Below, piece by piece: positions 8,009 to 18,500 of a stretch of 45,078 bases of DNA. The notes under the pieces are model-generated. The model saw only the letters and a list, made by a program, of their open reading frames with translations. It was not told the origin of the DNA and did no database searches. Origin of the DNA: Chitinophagales bacterium. GTDB lineage: Bacteria > Bacteroidota > Bacteroidia > Chitinophagales > Chitinophagaceae. The position numbers and the translations under genes were made by a program. The stretch's first letter is position 1; the number at the start of each line of letters is the position of its first letter. The stretch spans positions 1-45,078 of the forward strand of contig JAATGJ010000073.1 in the NCBI GenBank assembly GCA_015654695.1, written 5' to 3'.

Positions 8009-9115
8009 ATGAAATTATCCAGGAGATACGCATGGCTCCTACTTATACCACTGGTAGCTGCCCTGCATTGCAAAAAATCAAATAACACTAATGTAGAGCC
8101 TCCCGGTTCCGTGGAAATAAAAGACAGCGCCATAGTAAGCAACCTCAATTTTCCCTGGGAGATACTATGGGGACCCGATAATAATATATGGATGACGGAA
8201 CGTGGCGGAAAGATCAGCCGGATAAATCCAACCACAGGAACAGTCACTCCCTTATTAACCATTAGTGGAGTGCATGTAAATGGCGAAGGCGGACTGCTGG
8301 GAATGGTATTGCATCCGGCTTTTTCAGTAACGCCTCATGTATTTGTTGTCTATAATTACCAGGGTGGTGGAAACAAGGAGAAAGTAGTCCGTTATACTTA
8401 TAACGGCACCGCACTTACCAGTCCGCTTACTATTGTTGATAATATTGAGGCCTCTTCCAATCATAATGGCAGCCGCTTATTGATAAGTCCTGATTTGAAA
8501 TTATTTATTACTACAGGCGATGCATCCAATACATCGCTTCCTCAAAATACTTCTTCGGTAAATGGAAAAATTCTGCGCGTCAATCTTGACGGAACTGTTC
8601 CGTCTGACAATCCTGTTGCCGGCAATCCGTACTGGTCTTTTGGGCACCGCAACCCACAGGGATTGGTATTTGCCAATGGTAAATTGTACAGTACTGAACA
8701 CGGCCCGAACAATGATGATGAAATAAACATTATAGAGAAAGGAAAGAACTATGGCTGGCCGAATGTGGAAGGTTTTTGCAATACATCAGGCGAACAAAGT
8801 TTTTGCACTGCCAACAATGCAAAAGAACCCCTGCAAAACTGGACACCAACAGCGGCTGTTGCCGGGCTGGATTATTATAACAGCGATCTTATTCCTCAAT
8901 GGAAAAATTCATTATTGATGGCTGCACTAAAAAATTCAAGGCTTTACCAGATGAAATTAAATGCTGCCTTTACCAGTATTACCCAAACCAATGAATATTT
9001 TACCAATGACTATGGCAGGATGAGGGATATATGTATTTCACCTGCCGGTAAGGTTTATATCTGTACGAGCAATGGCGGGAACAGTGATAAGATCATTGAG
9101 ATAACCAGGAAATGA
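8009..9115 (+). CDS. PQQ-type glucose/sorbosone dehydrogenase family lipoprotein
   Basis: 368 residues from the ATG at 8009, chosen because it starts a lipoprotein signal (MKLSRRYAWLL ... ALHC); longer ORF starts add an implausible leader. The GSDH beta-propeller follows, with PWEILWGPDNNIWMTERGG, NGEGGLLGMVLHP, NHNGSRLLISPD, TTGD and GHRNPQGL ... STEHGPN motifs, as in soluble aldose sugar dehydrogenases (YliI/Asd). It probably oxidises sugars in the periplasm with PQQ. Whether PQQ is made or scavenged is not visible here. It is transcribed divergently from the LemA operon, with about 145 bases between the start codons. Confidence 0.88.
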   Translation: MKLSRRYAWLLLIPLVAALHCKKSNNTNVEPPGSVEIKDSAIVSNLNFPWEILWGPDNNIWMTERGGKISRINPTTGTVTPLLTISGVHVNGEGGLLGMVLHPAFSVTPHVFVVYNYQGGGNKEKVVRYTYNGTALTSPLTIVDNIEASSNHNGSRLLISPDLKLFITTGDASNTSLPQNTSSVNGKILRVNLDGTVPSDNPVAGNPYWSFGHRNPQGLVFANGKLYSTEHGPNNDDEINIIEKGKNYGWPNVEGFCNTSGEQSFCTANNAKEPLQNWTPTAAVAGLDYYNSDLIPQWKNSLLMAALKNSRLYQMKLNAAFTSITQTNEYFTNDYGRMRDICISPAGKVYICTSNGGNSDKIIEITRK

Positions 9116-9148
9116 TGCTGTGGTAAGTAAGCGGCTATGATCAGCGAA

Positions 9149-9808
9149 TCATTGCCTTTTCAGTTTGGTAATACCAATTACGGAGCCTGTTACTGTAGCC
9201 GGAACGCCACCCTGGATAACAGTTTGTGTAAAGGAACTTGATACTTTCAATAAAAGTGTATCTCCCGACCAGCCTAATCTTATACCAACAGGACCGGTAG
9301 GTATTGAACCTGAAGGATCAGGTACACCAAATGCGCCGGTTACAGTCAGCGAGTCATTATTAATACGTGTGTAGGGAGAAGTGCCGCTAGATGACGGTGC
9401 TGACGCAACAAATGGCATATCCATATCATCGAATAATACACCATTAATATAAGTCTTCACATTCATGGTTGTGTCTATGGAATAAGCCATGCCATTTGTA
9501 ATGAACTGGCTGGCTGTAATTTGTACGGTGCCGGCATTATTTTCAGTAATATAGTCACTCGTTGTAATGGTCTTTAACTGCTCGCCGGCTGCTGTAATAG
9601 ATACGCTGCTGCTGGTATGTGCTTCCATCCCGACAAAATTCCAGTTACCAATAATGCTGTTATTACTACCACCCGCTCCTCCTCCATTACCACCGGTTCC
9701 TCCATTACCCTGGTTACCAAGTTCAATACTTATTTCCTTTTGACAGGAAGCAAGAAAAATAACCACACAAGAAATCAGCAAAAGTTTAAGGGTACCTTGA
9801 ATTTTCAT
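9149..9808 (-). CDS. Lipoprotein of unknown function (lipocalin-like pattern)
   Basis: 219 residues from the ATG at 9808; an in-frame ATG at 9817 and an upstream one are alternatives. A lipobox FLASC (Cys22) is followed by a Gly/Asn-rich linker. The mature part begins with IIGNWNFVGMEAHT, which resembles lipocalin-like Bacteroidetes lipoproteins, and continues as beta-rich sequence rich in Ser/Thr to the C-terminus (SVIGITKLKRQ). No specific function is recognised. It is convergent with the sugar dehydrogenase gene, with a 33-base gap. Confidence 0.7.
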   Translation of the reverse strand: MKIQGTLKLLLISCVVIFLASCQKEISIELGNQGNGGTGGNGGGAGGSNNSIIGNWNFVGMEAHTSSSVSITAAGEQLKTITTSDYITENNAGTVQITASQFITNGMAYSIDTTMNVKTYINGVLFDDMDMPFVASAPSSSGTSPYTRINNDSLTVTGAFGVPDPSGSIPTGPVGIRLGWSGDTLLLKVSSSFTQTVIQGGVPATVTGSVIGITKLKRQ

Positions 9809-10059
9809 AAAGTCCATATTATTTATACGGTAAAAATCGAAAAAAAATCTCATTATATCAAGTACTCCTGCTGAATAGTAGTAATCCCGGCCTCAGCATG
9901 AAGAGGATGTATCTTATGTTTCTCTAATACATTTCACGCAATTACGCTACGGCGCAAATCGCCGGTTACTGAAAATCAAACGTTGCGGCCTTGCGGCATT
10001 GCATGATTTATTTCCCCTTTTAAGACTCTTTTCGGAGGTTTATTCAATCCAGGGAAACA

Positions 10060-11271
10060 TTATGATTGTATGGCTGCTATCCCCGGCAAAACCTTTCCTT
10101 CAAAATATTCCAGCAAAGCCCCTCCTCCGGTTGATACATAACTTACCTTATCAGCAAAACCAAACTGGTTAACTGCGGCTACAGAATCACCACCGCCGAC
10201 TAATGAAAAGGAACCATCCTCTGTAGCTTCCGCTATTGCTGTCGCTACTGCCTTCGTACCATGCTGAAATTTTTCCATTTCAAACACACCCATTGGCCCG
10301 TTCCATAAAATGGTTTTGGAATGCTTGATCACGTTACAAAATTGTTCGCAGGCATTTGGACCAATATCCAGCCCCATCCATCCATCAGGAACATTATTAC
10401 TTGGCGATACGGAAGTTTCCGCATCAGCCGCAAACTTATCAGCTATTATAGAATCAGAAGGCAGGTGAATGCAAACGCCTTTCGCTTCCGCTTTTTTTAT
10501 TAATTCACTGGCTGTATCTAAACGGTCTTCTTCGCAAAGTGATTTACCGATGTTTCCACCGGCCGCTTTCATAAACGTGTAAGCCATGCCGCCACCGATA
10601 ATAATATCTGTCGCCCTTTCCAGCAGATTTTCAATAATCAGTATTTTATCAGAAACCTTAGCGCCACCAATAATAGCTACAAAGGGTTTTTCAGATTGAT
10701 GCAATACTTTTTCAGCGCTGGCAACTTCAGCTTCCATCAGCAGGCCGAACATTTTTTTATCGCCGGGGAAAAATTTCGCGATGACAGCCGTAGAAGCATG
10801 GGCCCGATGCGCCGTACCAAAAGCATCATTGACATATACATCACCAAGCTTCGATAATTTCTCCGCGAATTTTTCGTCCCCTTTTTCTTCTTCTTTATAA
10901 AAGCGGAGGTTCTCCAGCAGCAATACTTCGCCGGGGCTTAACATACCGGCAGTTAAATAAGCCTGTTCTCCAATGCAATCATTGGCGAAAAATACTTTAA
11001 CAGGTTTACCGGCTGATTCATTGAGTAGTTTATAAATATGCGGCACCAGGTGCTGCAAAGAATATTTTTCCGTCGGGCCATCCTTCGGTCTTCCGAAATG
11101 CGACATCAGGATCACGCTGCCGCCATCACTGATTACTTTTTTAATAGTGGGTATCGCAGCCCTTATTCTTGTATCATCCGTGATCTCGTATTTGTCATTG
11201 AGCGGTACATTAAAGTCCACGCGGATAAGTACTTTTTGTTTTGCAAAATTGTGATCAGCAAACTTTGACAT
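10060..11271 (-). CDS. pgk: Phosphoglycerate kinase
   Basis: 403 residues from the ATG at 11271, where the family N-terminus ([24 protein letters not shown]) begins; the ORF extends 20 codons upstream without similarity. It transfers phosphate from 1,3-bisphosphoglycerate to ADP in glycolysis, in the cytosol. Typical motifs are [40 protein letters not shown], the nucleotide-binding GGGDSVAA and the C-terminal [14 protein letters not shown]. It lies 22 bases downstream of the small membrane protein gene and downstream of gapA, so consecutive glycolytic steps sit together. Confidence 0.97.
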   Translation of the reverse strand: MSKFADHNFAKQKVLIRVDFNVPLNDKYEITDDTRIRAAIPTIKKVISDGGSVILMSHFGRPKDGPTEKYSLQHLVPHIYKLLNESAGKPVKVFFANDCIGEQAYLTAGMLSPGEVLLLENLRFYKEEEKGDEKFAEKLSKLGDVYVNDAFGTAHRAHASTAVIAKFFPGDKKMFGLLMEAEVASAEKVLHQSEKPFVAIIGGAKVSDKILIIENLLERATDIIIGGGMAYTFMKAAGGNIGKSLCEEDRLDTASELIKKAEAKGVCIHLPSDSIIADKFAADAETSVSPSNNVPDGWMGLDIGPNACEQFCNVIKHSKTILWNGPMGVFEMEKFQHGTKAVATAIAEATEDGSFSLVGGGDSVAAVNQFGFADKVSYVSTGGGALLEYFEGKVLPGIAAIQS

Positions 11272-11293
11272 AATTGTATTTTTTAAAAAAGAA

Positions 11294-11641
11294 TTATTGC
11301 AGCCTTCCTTTGCTTTGTTCAAACAAAGCATAACCCGTTACCACTGCCATTACTTCATCCGTTACATCTTTTCCCCCGCTCATATTTGTCCGGATACTTT
11401 CTATCGTATGCTTTGGGCCGGCGGGAATACCCCACCAGCCAAACAAAAAAGAAATAAGTGTAAAAATAAATCCTTTTGAAATCCAGTTTTCCCCGGGATG
11501 AACCAGGTAAACGCCGGATGCCCTTTTAAATGTAAAGATAATTACAGATACCGTCCACGCATAATAGACAAACCGCGCACCTTCATTTACTTCATCCTGC
11601 AGGTCATTAGCAGAAAGCCCGTCAATATTTTTGATCCTCAT
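11294..11641 (-). CDS. Small membrane protein between gapA and pgk
   Basis: 115 residues with two hydrophobic helices (about 26-40 and 54-75, the second containing [12 protein letters not shown]). A cytosolic N-terminal helix and a short C-terminal tail follow. I do not recognise a named family. Because it sits between gapA and pgk, separated from pgk by only 22 bases, it is likely cotranscribed with pgk. A terminator between gapA and this gene would give it and pgk a separate level of expression. Confidence 0.7.
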   Translation of the reverse strand: MRIKNIDGLSANDLQDEVNEGARFVYYAWTVSVIIFTFKRASGVYLVHPGENWISKGFIFTLISFLFGWWGIPAGPKHTIESIRTNMSGGKDVTDEVMAVVTGYALFEQSKGRLQ

Positions 11642-11663
11642 ATTAATTCACTCTCACAGGAAT

Positions 11664-11715
11664 AAAAAACCGCAATGACAGTCAGGGGATGCTGCTCCCG
11701 TTACAATCATTGCGG
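11664..11715 (-). terminator. Intrinsic terminator after gapA
   Basis: On the minus strand a 9-bp outer stem CCGCAATGA / TCATTGCGG encloses a smaller GGGA / TCCC stem and is followed by TTTTTTA. It lies about 18 bases after the gapA stop and 23 bases before the next start. It may be leaky, since downstream genes share the pathway. Confidence 0.7.
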
Positions 11716-11732
11716 ATATTATAAAATTATTT

Positions 11733-12746
11733 TTACTTGCTTATCAGTTTGGCGAAATAATTCACGGTGCGCACCAACTGGCTTACATAGCTCATTTCAT
11801 TATCATACCAGCTTACTGTTTTTACCAGTTGCTTATCTCCCACGGTCATTACTTTCGTCTGTGTAGCATCAAACAACGAACCGAAGTGAATACCTATTAC
11901 ATCGCTGCTGACTATCTCATCTTCTGTATAGCCAAAACTTTCATTCGACGCGGCTTTCATAGCTGCATTGATGTCTTCTGTTGTTACAGTTTTATTCAGT
12001 ATAGAAGTCAGTTCTGTCAGTGAACCAGTGATGGTCGGCACCCGTTGGGCGCTGCCATCCAGCTTTCCTTTTAATTCAGGTAATACCACACCAATTGCTT
12101 TGGCAGCGCCGGTACTGTTGGGAACGATATTAGCCGCCGCTGCTCTTGCCCTGCGAAGATCGCCTTTGGGATGAGGGGCATCTAATGTATTCTGATCATT
12201 CGTGTATGCATGTATCGTAGTCATGATACCTGCGGCGATACCATATTTATCATTGAGCACTTTGGCCATTGGTGCCAGGCAGTTGGTAGTGCAGGAAGCG
12301 CAGGAAATAATTGTTTCACTGCCATCGAGTATATCATGATTTACATTAAACACAACTGTTTTCATATCGCCGGTAGCCGGTGCAGAGATCACTACTCTTT
12401 TAGCGCCTGCTGTCAAATGCGCGCCCGCTTTGTCTTTATCAGTAAAAAAACCCGTACTCTCAATCACTACATCTACACCATGACTGCCCCAGGGAATCTG
12501 CGCCGGGTCTTTCTGTGCATATATTTTAACGGCATCACCATTTACAACAATTGAATCTTCCGTAGCTTTTACTTCCGCATCAAAACGTCCCTGTGCACTG
12601 TCATACTTAAGCAGGTGTGCTAATACTTTAGGGCTTGTAAGATCATTGATAGCTACTACATCAATTCCTTCCATTTTATATATCTGGCGATAAACGAGGC
12701 GGCCGATACGTCCAAATCCGTTGATTGCAACTTTAACTGTACTCAT
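11733..12746 (-). CDS. gapA: Glyceraldehyde-3-phosphate dehydrogenase, type I
   Basis: 337 residues from the ATG at 12746; a TTG two codons upstream is less likely. It oxidises glyceraldehyde-3-phosphate with NAD and phosphate in glycolysis or gluconeogenesis, as a cytosolic tetramer. The N-terminal NAD fold has [12 protein letters not shown]. The catalytic cysteine is Cys152 in [12 protein letters not shown]. Substrate-binding [18 protein letters not shown] and WYDNEMSY segments are all present. An Asp in AINDLT supports NAD preference. It is the first gene of the glycolytic cluster. Confidence 0.97.
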   Translation of the reverse strand: MSTVKVAINGFGRIGRLVYRQIYKMEGIDVVAINDLTSPKVLAHLLKYDSAQGRFDAEVKATEDSIVVNGDAVKIYAQKDPAQIPWGSHGVDVVIESTGFFTDKDKAGAHLTAGAKRVVISAPATGDMKTVVFNVNHDILDGSETIISCASCTTNCLAPMAKVLNDKYGIAAGIMTTIHAYTNDQNTLDAPHPKGDLRRARAAAANIVPNSTGAAKAIGVVLPELKGKLDGSAQRVPTITGSLTELTSILNKTVTTEDINAAMKAASNESFGYTEDEIVSSDVIGIHFGSLFDATQTKVMTVGDKQLVKTVSWYDNEMSYVSQLVRTVNYFAKLISK

Positions 12747-12891
12747 TTCCAAAAAAAGTTTAGGTTTTAAAATGAGGGGCGAAGGTATGAAAACCAGCGG
12801 TGTTTATATATATCAGATTTGATTAAAATGGCCATTGCAGTAATATGGCGGCATTTGTGGTAATTAATAGTGTGTAACAACCTGAAAAACA

Positions 12892-12923
12892 TTTGGCCAA
12901 AAACCAGTGCGAACCTATCTTTG
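12892..12923 (+). promoter_or_regulatory. Promoter of tRNA-Glu
   Basis: TTTG (12892-12895), a 20-base spacer and TATCTTTG (12916-12923) match the Bacteroidetes consensus exactly. The tRNA starts 38 bases after the -7 box. Confidence 0.8.
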
Positions 12924-12961
12924 CCGTCCCTTAAAATTTCATGCTGAGTGAAAAGAAAGAC

Positions 12962-13033
12962 GGCCCGTTCGTCTAAGGGTTAGGACACCACCCTTTCACG
13001 GTGGTGATACGAGTTCGAATCTCGTACGGGCTA
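12962..13033 (+). tRNA. tRNA-Glu (anticodon UUC)
   Basis: The full cloverleaf can be drawn in 72 bases. The acceptor is GGCCCGT / ACGGGCT, with a G-U first pair. The D arm contains AAGGGTTAG. The anticodon stem CCACC / GGTGG closes the loop CTTTCAC, which reads TTC. The T arm is ACGAG-TTCGAAT-CTCGT. The discriminator is A and CCA is not encoded. It has its own promoter and terminator. Confidence 0.95.
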
Positions 13034-13070
13034 CAAAACAAACAATCAGTACCGCCCGGTACGTCACGAG

Positions 13071-13104
13071 ATCCCCGCAAATGCAATGTTGGCGGGGATT
13101 TTTG
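13071..13104 (+). terminator. Terminator of tRNA-Glu
   Basis: Stem ATCCCCGC / GCGGGGAT with a 13-base loop, followed by TTTTTGTTTT. A second small hairpin (GTACC-GCCC-GGTAC, 13049-13062) lies between the tRNA and the terminator. Confidence 0.8.
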
Positions 13105-13435
13105 TTTTCGCTATCCCTGGTTGAAATCGTTTTTCGTCATTTTTTAGTGCGCCGGTTTTTCACCAAAATGTGTTTTTTCACCAAAATTTCATTTTAAGAT
13201 GAAAACGTCAATTATGTTCTACCCATATGAACAAAAAAAACCACAAAACCGGGAAGATACCTGTCTATGATCAATTACTCATCTGCTCAATTTTCTAATT
13301 CTCAGGAAATAAGAAAATCTGGTTTTTGACCAATTGAATTATGAGTTTGCCTCAATTCGAGTCCCGGTAATTAACAAAGATTGAAATCAGGGGTTTTGTT
13401 TCGCTTTGTTCACAAGATCAGGACTATTGATGGTT
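13105..13435. other. Intergenic, no gene seen
   Basis: AT-rich stretch between the tRNA terminator and the end of the zincin-like gene. The only open stretch is a 23-codon ORF starting near 13227 (MNKKNHKTG ...), with no recognisable similarity. I see no integrase or clear attachment-site repeat. Confidence 0.4.
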
Positions 13436-14536
13436 TCAGTCTAATAATTGAAGTATTAAATTTTCATCTTTAGTTATTTCACCGATGACCGGGTAAATAT
13501 GTTTAAAGATCAAATCCTGGTAAAAATTAATGGAATCGTAAAACTCATTGCTGGCAGTGGTTTTAAACTCTTCGGGTCCGCTCTCGAATAGTATTATAAA
13601 CGGTCTCAATAAATGACCGATTGTATGCCTGATAGTGGTTACAGGTTTTAATTCTATTTGCTCGTTGTTTTTTAAAATATATTCCATCCTTAAAGACAAC
13701 TGCCTGTATATTTCATTCATATAATCGAAAACACTAAGCATACCTGCCGCTTCATAAGATAATTCTTTTCTTCCCGGGGTTTTCAATTTCGTAATCAAAA
13801 TTATATCCCGGAATGCAAGCCAGTCACAAAATATTTCTTCGAACAGTATGGCATTCTGATTAGTCGCAATTTGTCTTAAAATAGCGCCAATTTCTTTTCC
13901 TTTCAGCACTTCAAAATCAAAATCCAACAGGCTGGTCAAATGGGGGTCAGGATTATCCCAATAACCCTTATCCAGGAGATCTGCAATTGCCAATAATTGC
14001 TCTTGCAAAACAGATTTATGTTTTGCCGAATCTTCTATTTTAAAGCAGGCGTGCGCTATCTCATGCCTGATCAGGAATAAATTTGTGATAAAAATATATT
14101 GCTCAATAAAGCCATCATTTTTAAATACGATATTCAATTGCGAAAATAATTCTTTCGATCTATTGAAAAATACAAAGCAGGCTGTTTCATTTCTATAGTT
14201 TCGACAGGCAAGAAAATAGTAGATATCGGACCTGATGTTATCCAGGAGTTGCGGAGTGAGCTGGGAATTATTATTTTCATGATCATATTTTATTGAAACC
14301 AGGTTTGTTATAAAGAGCCGGATATATTCTGTAAAATGAAGATCATAAATAATATAGTTCTTATTATCATATCGTAAAATTTCAGGAAAAATGTCTGCGG
14401 AGTATACCGGGATAATTTCCATTTCTTTAAAAACACTCTGGTGTGACTCAATCGTATAATCAATTAAAGGGAAATTGGCTAACTCAAAATCTTCACATTT
14501 CTTTCTCTGTTTTATATAATCATAGATAAAATCCAT
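13436..14536 (-). CDS. Putative zincin-like protein with HEIAH motif
   Basis: 366 residues, no signal peptide or clear membrane helix. The centre has a hydrophobic helix leading into RHEIAHACF, an HEXXH zinc motif with His158, Glu159 and His162. About 70 residues later comes FEEIFCDWLAF (Glu233/Glu234, Asp238), the kind of E-x-x-x-D helix that gives the third ligand in gluzincins. This makes a metallopeptidase likely, but I do not recognise the family. The rest is Leu/Ile/Phe-rich helix. It follows the EACC1-like gene by 10 bases, so the two form an operon. Such pairs recur in proposed conflict/defence modules, where a small EACC-type protein accompanies an effector such as a peptidase. Peptidase activity is inference. 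Confidence 0.65.
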   Translation of the reverse strand: MDFIYDYIKQRKKCEDFELANFPLIDYTIESHQSVFKEMEIIPVYSADIFPEILRYDNKNYIIYDLHFTEYIRLFITNLVSIKYDHENNNSQLTPQLLDNIRSDIYYFLACRNYRNETACFVFFNRSKELFSQLNIVFKNDGFIEQYIFITNLFLIRHEIAHACFKIEDSAKHKSVLQEQLLAIADLLDKGYWDNPDPHLTSLLDFDFEVLKGKEIGAILRQIATNQNAILFEEIFCDWLAFRDIILITKLKTPGRKELSYEAAGMLSVFDYMNEIYRQLSLRMEYILKNNEQIELKPVTTIRHTIGHLLRPFIILFESGPEEFKTTASNEFYDSINFYQDLIFKHIYPVIGEITKDENLILQLLD

Positions 14537-14546
14537 AATTACTTTT

Positions 14547-14882
14547 TTAACTTTCTTTAAAGTCCCTGATATTGTCCATTAAAATCTGTTTGATTTCTTT
14601 TAAATCATAGTTATCAAACGAGATTTCATTACCGTCTTTAATAAACCTGACAACTTTCGTTTTGTTTTCCTTTTTTTTATTTTTTTCCAGGCTTTTTTGA
14701 TACAAAACCTGCAGAAACGGGATTGTCATAGGTATAACTATTGAAATAAAAACATCAATAACATCCCCATTAAAGTTGTTAGTTTCGATAAAATCGTTCT
14801 TAATTTTTACTCCATACAATTCAGCAAGCATGGCTTCAAATTCTTTATCTTCTTTCAAAAACTCAACTATTATTTTGTTCAT
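14547..14882 (-). CDS. Small EACC1-like membrane protein
   Basis: 111 residues. A charged N-terminal helix is followed by a hydrophobic segment (about 44-64, DVFISIVIPMTIPFLQVLY), a Lys-rich stretch and a C-terminal alpha/beta tail (KVVRFIKDGNEISFDNYD). This layout of membrane helix, basic linker and short 'V..dG..i.f' strand pair resembles effector-associated constant component 1 (EACC1). In those proteins the effector is the neighbouring gene, here the HEIAH protein 10 bases downstream. The similarity is by pattern only; a profile search would decide. Confidence 0.5.
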   Translation of the reverse strand: MNKIIVEFLKEDKEFEAMLAELYGVKIKNDFIETNNFNGDVIDVFISIVIPMTIPFLQVLYQKSLEKNKKKENKTKVVRFIKDGNEISFDNYDLKEIKQILMDNIRDFKES

Positions 14883-15591
14883 ACTATTAACATTTTAGAA
14901 ATTAGAGGTTAATTGATTTCTTCCTCATAAATATACGACACTAAACTACCTAAGTCAAAATAAGCCCGGTCTTGCTCTTTTTCTAAAGTAATGAAAATTT
15001 AATGTTGAGTTTAACTCACTTAATAACTTGTTTTATGGAAAACAGAATATATGTGATAATTTCTGAAGAGTTTCAACTACGAAAGATCCAATTATTAATA
15101 TGGATTGTATTCATCTTGTTTACTTAAGAACTTAATTAATATGGAATTGGCTTCTGTTAATTCCTATAGCTGTCCGAAATAAAATATAATTCATATCATA
15201 GTTATAGTTTTATGTTTTTCAATACACCAACTCTGTAAGGTATAACACTGGCTTCCTGCAGGCTCAACAAACCGGGTTGCCATTTGCCGTTGACTAGTGG
15301 CCCTTATCTGAATAAAGAGCCCGTGCAAAAAATTATTATTTATACAATATTGAAAAAGTAAAAAAAAGAAGTAGATTGCTTTGCCGACTTCACTATACCA
15401 TATCATCCGGAATAATTCCCTTCAAAACAATTCTTACATAATCTGCAACTTAGAAAACACTGAGAATCGGCTTCTGGCGTTCCTCAATACCAGGTGTGTT
15501 TAAGGCTATTTTTAGTACCGCAACCATTAAGATTACCTTTTGATAAGGGTAATATCAGGATCGTATTTTATTTTTTATTGAATTCCTCAAA
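14883..15591. other. AT-rich intergenic region upstream of the Tc operon
   Basis: 709 bases between two divergent units. I find no convincing gene. A 71-codon minus-strand reading frame (15191-15406) lacks similarity and codon character. The region probably holds promoters for both units. A weak candidate for the toxin operon is TTTT at 15509, a 21-base spacer and TACCTTTT at 15534-15541, about 50 bases before the ATG. It does not match the consensus fully. Confidence 0.35.
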
Positions 15592-18500
15592 ATGAATTCT
15601 CCCGGTATCAATAGAGTAAACGAGCCAAACTCTCCCGCAAGCAGATCAGAAAATCTTGCAAAAGAAAATGCTACCAAATCCAATGCGATTGAAATCCCTT
15701 CTATTGCTTTACCAAAAGGTGGCGGCGCATTAAAAGGAATAGATGAGAAATTCCAGGTGAATGCCGCCAATGGTACAGCCAGCTATTCCATCCCGCTTCC
15801 TGTGAGTCCCGGCAGGAACGGTTTTATGCCTGCCCTTTCATTAAGCTACAATTCAGGAACTGGCAATGGCCCCTTCGGACTCGGATGGGATATCGGGTTA
15901 CCCGCCATACAACGAAAAACCGATAAAAAACTTCCCCGCTACCGCGACGCCACTAATGAAGATATTTTTATGTTCTCCGGCGCGGAAGACCTGGTTCCGC
16001 TATTGGCTGAAAATAACGGGGACTGGGAAAACACCGAAAGAGTGATTCCAAATTTTATCATCAAAAGATACAGGCCCCGTATCGAAGGAGGCTTTTCTAA
16101 AATTGAAAAGATTATCCATCCCGCTCATGGTGTGTACTGGAAAGTGACCACAAGAGAAAACGTGACCATCCTATTCGGCAGGTCCGTAGCCTGCAGGATC
16201 GCTGACCCCGAAGATGCAACCCGGATTTTCAAATGGCTGCCTGAATTCAGTTTTGATGATAAAGGCAACTGGATCGCTTACCAATACAAAGAAGACGCGA
16301 ATAAAACACTGCCACAACGGGACCTGATACCAGCCCAGCCGCATGAGCAAAACCGGAAAAACGGCAAAGCATTATATACAAATCTTTATTTAAAGCGGGT
16401 GCAATATGGAAATCGTAAACCTTATTATGCTGACCCCTTGCAACCCTTTGATCCCCCGCTTCCGCAAGCACCCAATGAAACCGAGCATTTTTTTGAACTG
16501 GTTTTTGATTATGGTGAACATGACCTGGCTAAACCATTAACAACGGAAACAGATATCAATGGATGGGGTTACCGGCAGGACGCATTCTCCAATTTTAACG
16601 CAGGATTTGAAATACGCACCACACGCTTATGCAGGCGTGTTTTGATGTTTCATCATTTCCCGGATGAAAAGCAACCTGATGGCTCGGCTTTCGGTAAGAA
16701 TTATCTCGTACGCTCCCTTGATATAAAGTATATCCCATCTTCAATCAATAATTCAGGGATTGCTGAAACGACTTACCTCTCGCTCATTCAGCAATCCGGT
16801 TATATCCGCAAAGGCGATGGCTCTTATTCAAAAAAATCATTACCACCGCTACAATTTGAATACCAGCAATTAACCTGGAATAAGAAAATAAAAGAAGTGA
16901 ATCCGGAAAGTCTATTGCATGCCCCGGTTGGTATCATGGACAACTATCAGTGGGTTGATTTTTATGGTGAGGGTGTGTCTGGAATATTTACCGAGCAGGC
17001 GGAAGGCTGGTTTTATAAACACAATCTCGGAACGGATGATCAAGGTGAGTTCCGGATGTCGGCGGCAAAAATAATCGCCCCGAAGCCTTCTTTTACCGGT
17101 ATCAGCGACGGAAGACTGCAATTGCAGGACCTTGATGCCAATGGTGAAAAACAACTGGTGGTTGATACTCCTGATATAAAAGGATTTTTTCAGCTAACAG
17201 ATAATAATGAATGGGAAGGTTTCAGATCTTTTCCGCAGGTTCCCAATATTGAGCTCCGTGACTCTTACGTAAGAAAGATGGATCTTAATGGTGATGGAAT
17301 GCCCGAGCTGGTAAAAACAACGGAGAATGATTTTCAGTGGTGGGCAGGGCAGGGAAAAAAAGGCTACTCGGAAGCAGAGCTAGCTTCAAAATCATTTGAT
17401 GAAGAAAACGGGCCTGCGATGGTATTCGCAGAAAGCCTGCAATCAATTTTCCTCGCGGATATGAGCGGAGATGGCCTGGTGGATATTGTCAGGATACGCA
17501 ATGGAGAAATTTGTTACTGGCCCAATAAGGGATACGGAAAGTTTGGCGCTAAAGTAAATATGAGTCATGCACCTGTCTTTGATGCGCCCGAACAGTTCAA
17601 TCCCGCATACCTCTACCTTGCGGATATAAGCGGCACGGGAGCAACCGATATATTATATATTGGTAAGAATAAATGCAGCGCATGGCTTAACCTGAGCGGG
17701 AATAGCTGGAGCGCCGTTAACGAAATAGAAACCTTTCCTCCTGTTCAGCATACAGCCCAGTTGGCAATAGTAGACCTGCTAGGTACCGGCACCGCCTGCA
17801 TGGTATGGTCTTCTGATCTGCCCGGCGATACACAGGGCTCCATGTGCTACATTGATCTGATGAGCAGTAAGAAACCGCACGTGATGCTCAAACATATCAA
17901 TAATATGGGAATGGAGACCACGGTTGAATATAAAAGTTCCACCTGGTTTTACCTGAAAGATAAACAGGATGGCAAGCCCTGGATAACCAAACTTCCCTTT
18001 CCGGTGCAGGTGGTTTATAAGTCTACGGTAGAAGAGAAAATAACCAATACAAAATTTACGACCCAATACAGTTATCATCATGGGTATTATGATCATGCTG
18101 AAAAAGAATTCCGCGGATTTGGAAGAGTAGAGCAACTGGACACAGAAGAATATGAAAACTGGAAAATAGATACGGCGACAACCAAGCTGGATAATTCAGC
18201 GCCGCTATTTCAAAAACCTGTATTGACAAAGACGTGGTTTCATACCGGGGCATTCCTGGATAAAGAAAAAATCCTTACGCAATTCGAAAAAGAATATTGG
18301 TACAATGAAATGATAAGGGAAGGTTTCGCGGTTGCGGTAAATGAACCCATGCTTCCCGATGCACAAATAGTCCCTGCGGCTATTGTCAAGGATAAAAGCA
18401 TTATACAAAAACTAAATGCGGATGAATGGCGTGAAGCCATGAGGGCCTGCAAAGGAATCACCATCAGGCAGGAGGTCTTTGCCCTGGATGCACCGGATAA

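Noticed and set aside
13340-13375. Possible attachment-site copy of the tRNA T-arm (ATTCGAGTCCCGG)
   Set aside because: It does not match the nearby tRNA-Glu 3' end and no integrase is present.
15191-15406. 71-codon minus-strand ORF upstream of the Tc operon
   Set aside because: No similarity recognised. An alternative frame also gives a short fluent stretch but is stopped immediately upstream; at most a remnant.
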